From the NCBI RefSeq assembly GCF_026250525.1, contig NZ_CP111043.1:4167001-4231000 (forward strand): 64,000 bases of DNA, given 5' to 3'. Below the pieces are notes generated by a model. It was given only the letters and a program-made list of their open reading frames with translations, was not told the origin of the DNA and searched no databases. Origin of the DNA: Chondrinema litorale (lineage in GTDB: Bacteria > Bacteroidota > Bacteroidia > Cytophagales > Flammeovirgaceae). The position numbers and the translations under genes are program-made. Below are positions 32,256 through 41,427 of the stretch, one piece after another (within the stretch, counting starts at the first letter, position 1; every line of letters starts with the position of its first letter).

Positions 32256-33647
32256 ATGAAAAAGACTTCCTTGTTAATCTTGTTGATATTCAATATCAGT
32301 TTGGCAATTGCCCAACGACATAGTACAGGATTAGTGTTTGATGATGATAAGTACGACAGTGCTCCAGTAAAAGCAACACTTACCAGAGGCTTATATGTTG
32401 AAGAAATTGCTACTAGTAACTCTCTAAAAATGTACTGTCCTACACCGATGGATCAGGGTGATTTTGGTACTTGTGTCGGTTGGTCTAGCAACTGGGCTGC
32501 CAGAACAATTATAGAAGCCATGAAAAACGGTTGGACAGATCGTGAGACAATCAATCAAAATGCATATTCTCCCGGCTTTATCTATCAAATGATTAAAGAT
32601 AAGAGTGACCAGAATTGTTCGTTTGGTGCTAGCATTTTTGATGCGCTTAACTATATGAAATTTAATGGTTCTGTTAAATACGAAGACTTTAAGTCTCAGT
32701 GTACCACTTCTATGGAGCCTACATTGGAGCAAAAAGCAATGGGGCATAAGATTAAAGATTTTGCTAGGCTATTTGGCAGAGAACAAAGCCCTTCCATAAA
32801 AATTGAAACTGTTAAGAAGAGTCTTTCAGAGAATTATCCGGTGGTATTTGGGATGAAATGTGCACCATCTTTTTACGATGCACAAGATGTTTGGAGACCA
32901 AGTGAAGACCCTAACGGTAGTTTTGGCGGACATGCAATGTGTGTAATTGGATATGATGATACCAAGTTTGGTGGTGCATTTGAAATTATGAATAGTTGGG
33001 GAGAAGATTGGGGAAATGATGGCTTTATCTGGATTACCTACAAAGACTTCGGAAACTTTACAAAATACGCTTATGAGATTATTAGCGAGCCAGTTAAACA
33101 ACCGATAATTGTTGCTAAACCTCAAGAAGATTTTTCTGGTCAACTTAAATTGGTTACAGATAAAGGTAAAGAGATGGAAGGTGAATTAATGGGACAATAC
33201 TATAAGTTAATCAAGTCTTATTCATCAGGAACAAGTTTTAGAATATACTTAAGCAACAATGAGCCAGCTTATGTTTATGCAATAGGAACAGATAATACAG
33301 AAGAAATTTTCCAATTATTTCCATATGCACCTGAAGTAAGTGCTGCACTAAACTATAAAAAGAATGATGTAGCCTTACCTAGTGAAGATCATTACATAAC
33401 GATGGATAATACTGTTGGAAAAGATTATTTATGTGTGTTGTACTCTAAAGATCCATTAGATATTGATCAAATAAAAGCATCATTAGATAGAACAAATGGA
33501 AGATTTATGTCTCGCTTAAAAACTGTTTTAGGTAGTAAACTAATCAGTCCTGAGAATATAAACTTTAACTCTAATGAAATTTCATTTAAGGCTTTTAGTA
33601 AAGGTGGTTCAGTGGTAGCTTTAATTGTTGAAACAGACCATATCTAA
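32256..33647 (+). CDS. Exported C1 (papain-like) peptidase with DUF4384-like C-terminus
   Basis: 463 residues with a signal peptide (about 1-19). Papain-type catalytic features: Gln67 and Cys73 in MDQGDFGTCVGW, His226 in GGHAMCVIGYDD and Asn246 in MNSWGEDWGNDGF. There is no obvious inhibitory propeptide: only about 45 residues lie between the signal and the active-site region. The C-terminal third (about 300-460) resembles DUF4384, a beta-rich domain often fused to caspase-like and C1 peptidases (FRIYLSNNEPAYVYAIG, then IFQLFPY). It is predicted to degrade or process proteins in the periplasm or outside. It is monocistronic with a strong terminator downstream. Confidence 0.85.
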   Translation: MKKTSLLILLIFNISLAIAQRHSTGLVFDDDKYDSAPVKATLTRGLYVEEIATSNSLKMYCPTPMDQGDFGTCVGWSSNWAARTIIEAMKNGWTDRETINQNAYSPGFIYQMIKDKSDQNCSFGASIFDALNYMKFNGSVKYEDFKSQCTTSMEPTLEQKAMGHKIKDFARLFGREQSPSIKIETVKKSLSENYPVVFGMKCAPSFYDAQDVWRPSEDPNGSFGGHAMCVIGYDDTKFGGAFEIMNSWGEDWGNDGFIWITYKDFGNFTKYAYEIISEPVKQPIIVAKPQEDFSGQLKLVTDKGKEMEGELMGQYYKLIKSYSSGTSFRIYLSNNEPAYVYAIGTDNTEEIFQLFPYAPEVSAALNYKKNDVALPSEDHYITMDNTVGKDYLCVLYSKDPLDIDQIKASLDRTNGRFMSRLKTVLGSKLISPENINFNSNEISFKAFSKGGSVVALIVETDHI

Positions 33648-33664
33648 ATGATAATCAGCATAAA

Positions 33665-33700
33665 ACAAAAAACCTCGATCGTTTAAGATCGAGGTTTTTT
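33665..33700. terminator. Bidirectional terminator between C1 peptidase and BNR protein
   Basis: AACCTCGATC (33671-33680) pairs with GATCGAGGTT (33687-33696), A-run before and T-run after; serves both convergent genes. Confidence 0.88.
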
Positions 33701-33718
33701 GTTTTTACAGAGCTACCT

Positions 33719-36700
33719 TTATTTCTTATCTATAATTCTAGGAACTTTCTCTTTTTGCAACAACTTCACAAAGTTCTCAACATCATATTCCATTATTTTC
33801 TCTAGATTTTCTAAGTGAGGTTTTAATTCTGATTTTAAATCTTCTAATCGCTCATAAGAACCTTCTGTTGGTCTTGTGTCTTGAAAGTTAGATACTGAGT
33901 ACAAATAAGCAAATTGGTCGTCTAACATCGGTGGATAGTTAATGGGGTCTTGGCCACTTTCACTTTGTATTTGTATCAAATCTTTTTCTAACTTATCAAG
34001 TTTTTTAGTGATCTTCTCTGCAGAAGCTTGTAAAGTATCTGCAAAGCCATTTTTTATGGCAAGTTTGGATATTTCATTTACTTGATCTCTTACTGAGCGA
34101 ATACTTCTGATAGCATCATGGGTTTCGTTAAGCTTTTCCATTACAGCTTGGGTAAACTCAAACTGTATTTCCAAGTCTTCATTACTGATGTCTGTCCATC
34201 TAGGGTCTTTAATAATCTGTAGTTTTACTTCAGTCTTTTTGCCTTTGTAAGATATGCTTACAAAATATTCTCCCGGAGGAGCAGTAGCACCACCTGTGTA
34301 TGCAAGCGACATATACGCATCATCAAGAATATCAGGAGCAGGATATTTTATGTCCCAATAAAAAAGATTTAAGCCATCCTTTACTTTAAGTTTTTCCTCA
34401 TCTGCTTCTTTATCAGGCTGAGTGCTAAAAGTTTTAATGGTTTTTCCAGATTTATCCTCAATACTCAATTTTAAAGTATCACCTTTATCAAAATAGGATA
34501 CATTAAAATAGATGGATGCACCTCTTGCAATTGGATCAGGAGCAGTATCTCCACCTCTGTAACCTCTTAATTGTGTTCTGTAGGCTGGTCTTGGTTTAAA
34601 CAAGTGAAGCTCCTTTGCAAGCACTTCATCGGTAATTTCTCTTAATGGACTTAGATCATCCAAAATCCAGAACGATCTACCTTGGGTTGCCACCACCAAA
34701 TCATTATTATGGATAAGCATATCAGTAATAGGGGTAACCGGTAGATTTAACTGAAAGGGCTGCCATTTTTCGCCATCGTTAAATGAAATATACATACCAT
34801 ATTCTGTGCCGGCATATAGCAAACCTTTTCTTTCTGGATCTTCTCTTACTACACGAACAAAATGCTTTTGAGGGAAATTACTTTTTTCGTTAGTAATGAG
34901 TTTCCAAGTTTTTCCATAATCGTCTGTTTTAAAGATAAATGGTTTGTAATTGTTTTCTCGGTACTTATAAACCGAAATAAATGCTCTTCCGGGATGGTGT
35001 TTAGACAGCTCTATACTGTTTACAGTGCCTTCTTTAGGCATGTTCTCTGGTGTGATGTTCTCCCAGCTTTTTCCGCCATCTTTGGTAATATGTACCAAAC
35101 CATCGTCTGAACCTACCCAAAGTAACCCAGCTTCTAACGGAGATTCTTCAAAAGAGAAAATAGTTGTATAAAGCTCTACACCAGTATGATCGTGTTGAAC
35201 AGGCCCACCCGGTATATCGTGGTATTCGTCTTTGTTGGTAGTGAGATCTGGGCTAATAATTTTCCAAGACTGACCACCATTGTCAGACATATGTACATAT
35301 TGAGAGCAATGGTAAAGTATTTTAGGATCGTGTGGTGAAATTCTAATAGGAGCATTCCACTGGAAACGGTATTTAATGTTTCTTGGAGCCGTACCATCGT
35401 GCATTTGAGGGTAAGCCACTACATTTCTGCTGTGTCCTTTTGTAAAATCACTTCTATCTATTTGACCTATATAATTTCCTGCATAAACTACATCTGGGTT
35501 TTCTGGGTCAACAGCAATATGTCCACTTTCACCACCACCCACTACTTTCCAGTCTTGTATTGGGTCTACACCACCAGGACTTTTGCTATACACACTAATA
35601 GTAGTATTGTCTTGTTGCGCTCCATAAACTCTGTAAGGGAATTGGTTATCTACAGTAACTCTGTAAATTTCAGCAGTAGGTTGATTGTATTGTGTAGTCC
35701 AAGTTTTGCCTCCATTAAGACTCACATTTGCGCCACCATCATTACTTTCAATCATAATATTAGGATTATCAGGATTGAGCCATAAGCAATGGTTGTCGCC
35801 ATGTGGGGTAGGGATATTTTCAAAAGTTTTACCACCATCTATCGACTTGTAAAAACTGGTATTAAGCACATACACCGTGTTTTCATCTTTTGGATCGGCA
35901 AAAATTCTGGAATAGTACCAAGCACGTTGTCTCAGTTTATGTTCACGGTTTACTTTTGTCCAAGTTTTACCGGCATCATTAGAGCTAAAAATACCTCCTT
36001 CGCTTTCTTCTTTAGCTTCTTGTATTACCCATATTTTTTGGGTGTTTACAGGTGAAACAGCAATGCCAATTCTTCCAACAATACCTTTAGGTAAACCTTC
36101 TGTTATTTTATTCCATGTTTCTCCACCATCAATAGTTTTGTATAATCCACCTTCATCACCACCATCTATCATAGTCCAAGGTTTTCTTTCTGCTCTCCAC
36201 ATTCCAGCATAGATCACCCTTGGGTTACTCGGGTCCATCACTAAGTCGATGGCTCCAGTAGTGTCGTTTAGATAAAGTATTCTTTCCCAGTTAATTCCGC
36301 CATTTGTAGAGCGATAAATACCTCTAGTTTCGCTTTTGCCAAAAATATTTCCCAAAACAGCAGCATAAACAAAATCAGGATTTTTAGGATGGATTTGTAT
36401 TTTAGCTATTTGCCCGGCATCTTCAAGACCCATTTGCTTCCATGTTTTGCCTTTATCCATGGATTTGTAGATACCACAACCCGGAGAAATATTTCCTCTT
36501 GCACTGGCTGAGCCTGTTCCTACATAAATAATATTTCTGTCAGATGGAGCTACTTCTATTGTTCCAATTGATGCACAGGCAAAGTAGTCGTCAGAGATGT
36601 TTTGCCAAGTTAATCCGGCATCTGTGGTTTCCCATACACCACCTCCTGTAGAACCCATGTAGAAGTTAAATGTCTCTCCCGGAACACCTGTAACAGCCGT

Positions 36701-36850
36701 TACTCTTCCACCTCTAAAAGGTCCTATCAACCTGTATTTCATAGATTGATAAGCACTTTCGGGGATTTGTGCTTCAGCAAAAAATGTATAAAAAAGTAAC
36801 AGGTAAACTCCTAATATCTTTCGGCTTTTAAAAATTCCTTTTAAATTCAT
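33719..36850 (-). CDS. Large exported BNR/VPS10-like beta-propeller protein
   Basis: 1043 residues from the ATG at 36850, which begins a good signal peptide (MNLKGIFKSRKILG to about FAEAQ); an upstream ATG would add six residues. The region from about 25 to 700 contains many Asp-box/BNR repeats such as STDGG-TW and KSMDKGKTW patterns (ESNDGGANVSLNGGKTW, ITKDGGKSWENI), forming one or two sortilin-like beta-propellers. The C-terminal 350 residues hold a beta domain and a coiled-coil-like helical tail. Proteins of this type are abundant in Bacteroidota and are annotated as glycosyl hydrolases, but no catalytic function has been shown and I see no sialidase RIP motif at the start. It is probably secreted. 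Confidence 0.82.
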   Translation of the reverse strand: MNLKGIFKSRKILGVYLLLFYTFFAEAQIPESAYQSMKYRLIGPFRGGRVTAVTGVPGETFNFYMGSTGGGVWETTDAGLTWQNISDDYFACASIGTIEVAPSDRNIIYVGTGSASARGNISPGCGIYKSMDKGKTWKQMGLEDAGQIAKIQIHPKNPDFVYAAVLGNIFGKSETRGIYRSTNGGINWERILYLNDTTGAIDLVMDPSNPRVIYAGMWRAERKPWTMIDGGDEGGLYKTIDGGETWNKITEGLPKGIVGRIGIAVSPVNTQKIWVIQEAKEESEGGIFSSNDAGKTWTKVNREHKLRQRAWYYSRIFADPKDENTVYVLNTSFYKSIDGGKTFENIPTPHGDNHCLWLNPDNPNIMIESNDGGANVSLNGGKTWTTQYNQPTAEIYRVTVDNQFPYRVYGAQQDNTTISVYSKSPGGVDPIQDWKVVGGGESGHIAVDPENPDVVYAGNYIGQIDRSDFTKGHSRNVVAYPQMHDGTAPRNIKYRFQWNAPIRISPHDPKILYHCSQYVHMSDNGGQSWKIISPDLTTNKDEYHDIPGGPVQHDHTGVELYTTIFSFEESPLEAGLLWVGSDDGLVHITKDGGKSWENITPENMPKEGTVNSIELSKHHPGRAFISVYKYRENNYKPFIFKTDDYGKTWKLITNEKSNFPQKHFVRVVREDPERKGLLYAGTEYGMYISFNDGEKWQPFQLNLPVTPITDMLIHNNDLVVATQGRSFWILDDLSPLREITDEVLAKELHLFKPRPAYRTQLRGYRGGDTAPDPIARGASIYFNVSYFDKGDTLKLSIEDKSGKTIKTFSTQPDKEADEEKLKVKDGLNLFYWDIKYPAPDILDDAYMSLAYTGGATAPPGEYFVSISYKGKKTEVKLQIIKDPRWTDISNEDLEIQFEFTQAVMEKLNETHDAIRSIRSVRDQVNEISKLAIKNGFADTLQASAEKITKKLDKLEKDLIQIQSESGQDPINYPPMLDDQFAYLYSVSNFQDTRPTEGSYERLEDLKSELKPHLENLEKIMEYDVENFVKLLQKEKVPRIIDKK

Positions 36851-36960
36851 TTTTGTTTGGTTTGGCATATATTATGGGAAATTATAAAAAAAACTATTAA
36901 TAGTACAATCCAACTCCCAAAAGTAATCTATTACAAATTGTTTGAGCAAATTAAAAGGAA

Positions 36961-37485
36961 ATGGATATAGAAAAAGCTGCTAGTAAAAATTGTGAACACC
37001 TTATAGAAGCTTTCCATGAGCATGTTTTCACAGAATCTTATAACAGAATAAAAAAATGTTTAGATTTTTTATCTGAAGATGAAGTGTGGTATTCACCCAA
37101 TGAGCATGTAAATAGTATCGGAAACTTGATTTTACACCTTTGTGGTAATGCAAAGCAATATATTTTAAGTGGCATTGGAGGTAAAATAGATGCAAGAAAA
37201 AGACAAGACGAATTTGATTCTGTAAAAACGACTAATAAAGCTGGGTTAAACCAGCAATTAGATGAACTAAAAGAAGCTTTAATTCCTGTTTTAAGTGAAA
37301 TTGATGCTGAAAAACTAAATGAAGTGAAAAAGGTGCAAGGTTTTGAGAAAACTGTACTCGCTATCTTGATACATGTAATTGAGCACTTTTCTTATCATAC
37401 AGGGCAAATTACTTTTTTAGTGAAATTTATTAAAAATATTGATACCGGATATTATGCCGGTGTTGATTTGAATATTACAGAATAA
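36961..37485 (+). CDS. DinB-superfamily protein (DUF1572-like)
   Basis: 174 residues, four-helix bundle. The DinB-type metal-binding His pattern is present: His in GNLILHLCGNAKQYI, and HVIEHFSYHTGQITFL with two further His. The N-terminal WYSPNEHVNSI fits DUF1572. Members are thought to be metal-dependent enzymes, some of them thiol S-transferases; the substrate here is unknown. It lies 70 bp upstream of a cNMP-histidine kinase gene on the same strand. Confidence 0.8.
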   Translation: MDIEKAASKNCEHLIEAFHEHVFTESYNRIKKCLDFLSEDEVWYSPNEHVNSIGNLILHLCGNAKQYILSGIGGKIDARKRQDEFDSVKTTNKAGLNQQLDELKEALIPVLSEIDAEKLNEVKKVQGFEKTVLAILIHVIEHFSYHTGQITFLVKFIKNIDTGYYAGVDLNITE

Positions 37486-37554
37486 TCATTACTATTTGAA
37501 AAACCAGCATGCGACATGAGATTTTTTAATTAGATTTGAATGTAAGATAATCGC

Positions 37555-38781
37555 ATGGAAACATCTTCTGACTTTACACTGAACGATAAAATTTCACTGC
37601 TGAAAAAAATAAATCTTTTTTCAGGGATGAATGATGCATTGCTTAAAGAAATCGCTTTCAGGGTGTATGAAGTGTATTATGAGAAAGATGATATAGTTTT
37701 TAAAAAAGGGGATCAAGGGAATAGAATGTTCATGATTGTTTCGGGAAAAGTACGGGTTCATGATGAATTCCACACCTTTTCAATTTTCGATGCAGGTAGA
37801 ATATTCGGTGAATATGCGATTATTGATACCGGTCAGCGTTCCGCTACGGTTACAGTAATTGAAGATGCACATCTTTTCACACTACATAGAAAAGATTTTT
37901 TAGACATAATTGCTGATAATCACGAAGTTACATTAGGAATATTAAAAATTCTTACTGGTCAGATTCGTGAAAAGGACATTCTAGAAACAAAATTAGCACT
38001 CAGAAACAAAGAAATAATAAAACAGAAGCAGGAGATTGAGTGTCAGAAACAAGAGATAGAAAAAAGCAACGAACGCCTCAAAGTACTGAATCAGGAGAAA
38101 AATCAGATTATTAGCATTGTAGCGCACGATTTAAGGAATCCCTTAACCAGTGCACAGAGTATTTCATATATGCTTTCCCAAGAGTTGGAAGACCTTACCG
38201 AAGACCAAACAGAAGCTTGTAAATTAATTACGAGGTCTTTAAAAAGGATGGATGAGATGATTACCCGAATTCTTGATGTAAACAAACTTGAAAGGCAATA
38301 TGAACTGCGAGACAGACGTCCCATTAGCCTACAAAGTACATTACAGCAAGTAATTTACGGCTTTGAGGAAATTTCTGCCAGAAAAAAAATTGAAATAAAA
38401 TTTGATCCTGTTTCTTTGTATGTGCACGGAGACGAAGACTTAATGATGCATGTTTTTGAAAACCTGCTTTCTAATAGTTTTAAGTTTTCTCCAAGAGAGA
38501 AGCGAATTTTTATAAATACTTTTGAAGAGGATAACAAGGTGATTTCGGAGATCAAGGATGAAGGCCCCGGAATAACGATTGAAGATCAGAAGAAACTTTT
38601 CAGAAAATTTCAAAAACTTTCGGCAAAACCAACAGAAGGAGAAACCTCAATGGGTTTAGGACTTTCCATTGTGAAGAAGTATGTGAATATGATGAATGGC
38701 GAGGTTTGGTGTAAAAGTGAGCCGGGTAAAGGAGCTTCTTTTTTTATTGCACTACCAAAAGCTGAAATTCCGGATTGTTAA
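37555..38781 (+). CDS. Cytoplasmic histidine kinase with cyclic-nucleotide-binding sensor
   Basis: 408 residues with no membrane segment. A cNMP-binding domain covers about 15-130 (DIVFKKGDQGNRMFMIVSGKV, GRIFGEYAIIDTGQRSATV), then a Gln/Glu/Lys coiled coil (about 140-185). HisKA has phospho-acceptor His191 in IVAHDLRNPL, and the HATPase has N box ENLLSNSFKFSP, G1 KDEGPGI and G2 MGLGLSIVKKY. A response regulator is not adjacent, so it is an orphan kinase. The His motif HDLRNPL and the C-terminal QKLSAKPT-GE are shared with the TPR-GAF kinase at 49775. Twelve bases later a beta-lactamase-fold hydrolase gene starts. Confidence 0.93.
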   Translation: METSSDFTLNDKISLLKKINLFSGMNDALLKEIAFRVYEVYYEKDDIVFKKGDQGNRMFMIVSGKVRVHDEFHTFSIFDAGRIFGEYAIIDTGQRSATVTVIEDAHLFTLHRKDFLDIIADNHEVTLGILKILTGQIREKDILETKLALRNKEIIKQKQEIECQKQEIEKSNERLKVLNQEKNQIISIVAHDLRNPLTSAQSISYMLSQELEDLTEDQTEACKLITRSLKRMDEMITRILDVNKLERQYELRDRRPISLQSTLQQVIYGFEEISARKKIEIKFDPVSLYVHGDEDLMMHVFENLLSNSFKFSPREKRIFINTFEEDNKVISEIKDEGPGITIEDQKKLFRKFQKLSAKPTEGETSMGLGLSIVKKYVNMMNGEVWCKSEPGKGASFFIALPKAEIPDC

Positions 38782-38793
38782 TAGCTAAATTAC

Positions 38794-40110
38794 ATGCACA
38801 AATTTTTAATTTTTTCTCTTATCTGTCTGAGTAGTTTTAATGTATTTGCCAGTTCAGATAACCCCTATTTTTTTCCAAACGATACTTCTAAAACGATAGA
38901 CATTGCGCAAAAAAAGCAATTGCTAGAAATGGCTGTAGACAGTTTGGCAAGAATCGTAATAGATTCGGGAGCAGCTCCCGGTTTTCAGGTTTTTGTTTCT
39001 TGGAAAGATCATACACTTTTAAACAAAGCTTATGGTTACCAGACTTACGAAGAAAAACAAAAAGTAAGTCTAGATGATGTATACGATCTGGCATCTGTTA
39101 CTAAAATAGCAGCTTCTACAGTTGCATTAATGAAGTTACATAGCGAAGGTTTAATTGATTTAGATAAAAAGCTAAGCGATTATTGGACAGATTTTAAAAA
39201 GACAAATAAAGAAGATATCACATTAAGAGAAGCACTTTCTCACTATGCTAAATTGCAGCCTTATATAGTTTATTGGGCTAAAGCCGTAAAGAAAAATGGC
39301 AAATTTAAATGGTCTACTTTTAAGCCAGATTCTTCTAAAAGGTTTAATGTAAAAGTGGCAAATGGTTTATACCTCCACAAAAATTACAGAAAGAAAATCT
39401 ACAAAGCGATTAAAAAATCTGCTCTTCTTCCAGAGAAAAGTTATGTGTATTCAGGTTTGTCTTTTCTACTATATCCGCAAATAGTTAAGAATCTCACAGG
39501 TAAAGATTTTGATGTTTTTCTGAACGATGAAATTTACAGCAAGCTTGGTTTAACTCATCTAGGTTTTAACCCCGAAAACTTCATCAGTATGGATCATATA
39601 GTACCTACTGAATACGATAGTTTGTTTAGAAAAAAGCAAGTTCGTGGAACAGTGCACGATGAAGCTGCTGGCATGTTTGGTGGTGTTTCCGGCAACGCAG
39701 GTTTATTCGCTAATGCATCAGACTTGGGTAAGCTCATGCAGATGTTAGAAAACAAAGGTATTTTCGAAGGGCAAGAGTTATTAGATAGTGCCACAGTAAA
39801 CGAATTTACCTCTTATCAATATCCAGAAGACTCAGTAAGGCGAGGTTTAGGTTTTGATAAACCCATGTTTACCAATAAAGAAAAAGGTTATGTGGCACCA
39901 TCTGCCAGTGAGCAAAGCTTCGGGCATTCCGGCTTTACAGGTACATTTACTTGGGCAGATCCTGCTTCCGATTTGGTGGTAGTATTTTTATCGAACAGAG
40001 TATATCCAACAAGAGCCAATCGAAAAATATATCAATTGGGCATATACAGAAATTTTAGTCAGTTGGTGTACGATACATTAGAACTTAATTTAAACTCCAA
40101 AACTCAATAA
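38794..40110 (+). CDS. Exported serine hydrolase (class C beta-lactamase / PBP-like fold)
   Basis: 438 residues with a signal peptide (about 1-19). SxxK nucleophile motif is SVTK with Ser101 and Lys104; a YSG motif replaces the usual YxN, and FGHSGFTG is the third motif region. An extended insertion between the first and second motifs holds many basic residues (KNGKFKW, KKIYKAIKK). Family members include peptidoglycan peptidases and esterases; the substrate cannot be told. It follows the cNMP-histidine kinase by 12 bp and precedes a DUF1080 lipoprotein by nine bases, so the three genes form an operon. Confidence 0.85.
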   Translation: MHKFLIFSLICLSSFNVFASSDNPYFFPNDTSKTIDIAQKKQLLEMAVDSLARIVIDSGAAPGFQVFVSWKDHTLLNKAYGYQTYEEKQKVSLDDVYDLASVTKIAASTVALMKLHSEGLIDLDKKLSDYWTDFKKTNKEDITLREALSHYAKLQPYIVYWAKAVKKNGKFKWSTFKPDSSKRFNVKVANGLYLHKNYRKKIYKAIKKSALLPEKSYVYSGLSFLLYPQIVKNLTGKDFDVFLNDEIYSKLGLTHLGFNPENFISMDHIVPTEYDSLFRKKQVRGTVHDEAAGMFGGVSGNAGLFANASDLGKLMQMLENKGIFEGQELLDSATVNEFTSYQYPEDSVRRGLGFDKPMFTNKEKGYVAPSASEQSFGHSGFTGTFTWADPASDLVVVFLSNRVYPTRANRKIYQLGIYRNFSQLVYDTLELNLNSKTQ

Positions 40111-40118
40111 TTTAAATA

Positions 40119-40781
40119 ATGACAAAAAAGATAGCTATTTACTTACTGCTGGCTTTGGCAGTGTCGTGTTCTTCTAAACCTGAAGAAAAAGCAGAAACTA
40201 CAGAAACAACTTCTGAAACACAGCCTGAAGAAACTCCTTCATCAGAATACACTTCTATTTTTAATGGTGAAAATCTAGATGGATGGAAAATCTACGGAAC
40301 AGAAAAATGGTATGTAGAAGACGGTTTGTTGGTTTGTGAGAGTGGCCCAGATGCACAATATGGATATTTAGGCACTGAGAAAAACTACAAAAACTTCGAA
40401 TTAAAACTTCAGTTCTTACAAGAAGCAGATGGTAATAGCGGTGTTTTTTTTAGATCAAGTATCGAAGGAACAAAAATTTCTGGTTGGCAGGTAGAAGTTG
40501 CGCCTCCAAACCACGATACTGGTGGAGTTTATGAGTCTTATGGTAGAGGTTGGTTAGTGCAAATTGATGACGAAGAGGAAAAATACCTAAAGATGGGAGA
40601 GTGGAACGAACTAAAAATAAGAGTAGAAGGTAGCCAGGTCACTACCTGGCTAAATGGTCATCAAATGGTAGATTTCTCCGACGAGAAAATTGGTGAAGCT
40701 AATGGTTGCATAGCTTTACAAATTCACGATGGAGGTGGCATAAAAGTAAAATGGCAAAATATAGAAGTTAAAGAAATCTAA
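40119..40781 (+). CDS. DUF1080 lipoprotein (3-keto-disaccharide hydrolase-like)
   Basis: 220 residues. Lipobox LALAVSC (Cys17), a Thr/Glu-rich linker, then the DUF1080 concanavalin-like domain from about residue 45: YTSIFNGENLDGWKIYG, FELKLQFLQEADGNSGVFFRS, GWQVEVAPP, and C-terminal GCIALQIHDGGGIKVKWQNIEVKEI. Some family members hydrolyse 3-keto-glycosides. It ends the kinase/serine hydrolase operon and converges on a small gene six bases away. Confidence 0.9.
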   Translation: MTKKIAIYLLLALAVSCSSKPEEKAETTETTSETQPEETPSSEYTSIFNGENLDGWKIYGTEKWYVEDGLLVCESGPDAQYGYLGTEKNYKNFELKLQFLQEADGNSGVFFRSSIEGTKISGWQVEVAPPNHDTGGVYESYGRGWLVQIDDEEEKYLKMGEWNELKIRVEGSQVTTWLNGHQMVDFSDEKIGEANGCIALQIHDGGGIKVKWQNIEVKEI

Positions 40782-40786
40782 ACTGT

Positions 40787-41065
40787 TTAGACAAGTTCAG
40801 ATTTTTCAGATTTCTTCTGAAATGTAATGGGAATAAACTCATCTGTTGGCATGCCAATATGGGTTAATTCCCATTTTTCGTCGTAATCAGATACAATTCT
40901 TTTAATACACTCTACTCTGTCTGTGGTGTTCTCTAATCCACAGTCTTCCCACTTAAATATCTCCACTTTGTAGTTATAGCTGGTTTTAACCCCATTAATT
41001 TTTACATCTACTTCAATTTCATGTTCGCCGGGGATGTTAGGAATTTCTATAGCAATGGATCTCAT
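40787..41065 (-). CDS. Conserved hypothetical protein, 92 aa
   Basis: 92 residues, acidic. The first half is likely beta-stranded (MRSIAIEIPNIPGEHEIEVDVKINGVK), followed by KVEIFKWEDCG, then a helical VECIKRIVSDYDEKWEL and a C-terminal FIPITFQKK. Two Cys flank the middle. There is no signal peptide. I do not recognise a named family, although the composition and start look like a genuine Bacteroidota protein. It stands alone between a convergent DUF1080 gene and the TonB-receptor promoter region. Confidence 0.6.
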   Translation of the reverse strand: MRSIAIEIPNIPGEHEIEVDVKINGVKTSYNYKVEIFKWEDCGLENTTDRVECIKRIVSDYDEKWELTHIGMPTDEFIPITFQKKSEKSELV

Positions 41066-41427
41066 AGGTAAATGTGTTTATATATGTTTTAATTTTATGT
41101 GAAAAGAGTTTTGGAAATTGGAATTCTATAAATCTGTAATTTTTTTTGTATTACTAATTACTTGTTATTTAGATTACAACTTCAATACCATTTAATAAAA
41201 TGTTCATATTCAGTAAGATATGATGTTTTTTGATCTGTGTTTTGCCCGCTCACGGACAAATTTGTCCGTTCTGGTACATTTATAAATTTAACTTTAAACA
41301 ATGAGATATAACTAAAGGTACTCTAGTTTTAAGTTTAAAAATTTTACACGAACAAAATCCAATTTTTTTAATTGATAACCATTGAGAAATAAATAAGTAT
41401 CGTAATTTTTTCAACTATAAACCCAAA
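41066..41427. other. Gene-free control region upstream of the TonB receptor gene
   Basis: No open frame of note in 362 bp. It contains the 5' end of the small minus-strand gene, a perfect 18-bp palindrome (41252-41269) and an AT-rich leader of about 160 bp before the receptor ATG. Confidence 0.6.
41252..41269. promoter_or_regulatory. Perfect palindromic operator candidate, ACGGACAAA/TTTGTCCGT
   Basis: Two exact 9-base half sites with no spacer, in an otherwise very AT-rich spacer. It lies 159 bp upstream of the TonB-dependent receptor start and 187 bp from the divergent small gene. Its sharp GC contrast and perfect symmetry suggest a dimeric regulator binding site. No T-run follows, so it is unlikely to be a terminator. 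Confidence 0.5.

Noticed and set aside
33719..36850. A sialidase or glycosyl hydrolase function for the large BNR protein
   Set aside because: Asp-box repeats are clear but the catalytic Arg triad and RIP motif of sialidases are not visible, so only the fold is claimed.
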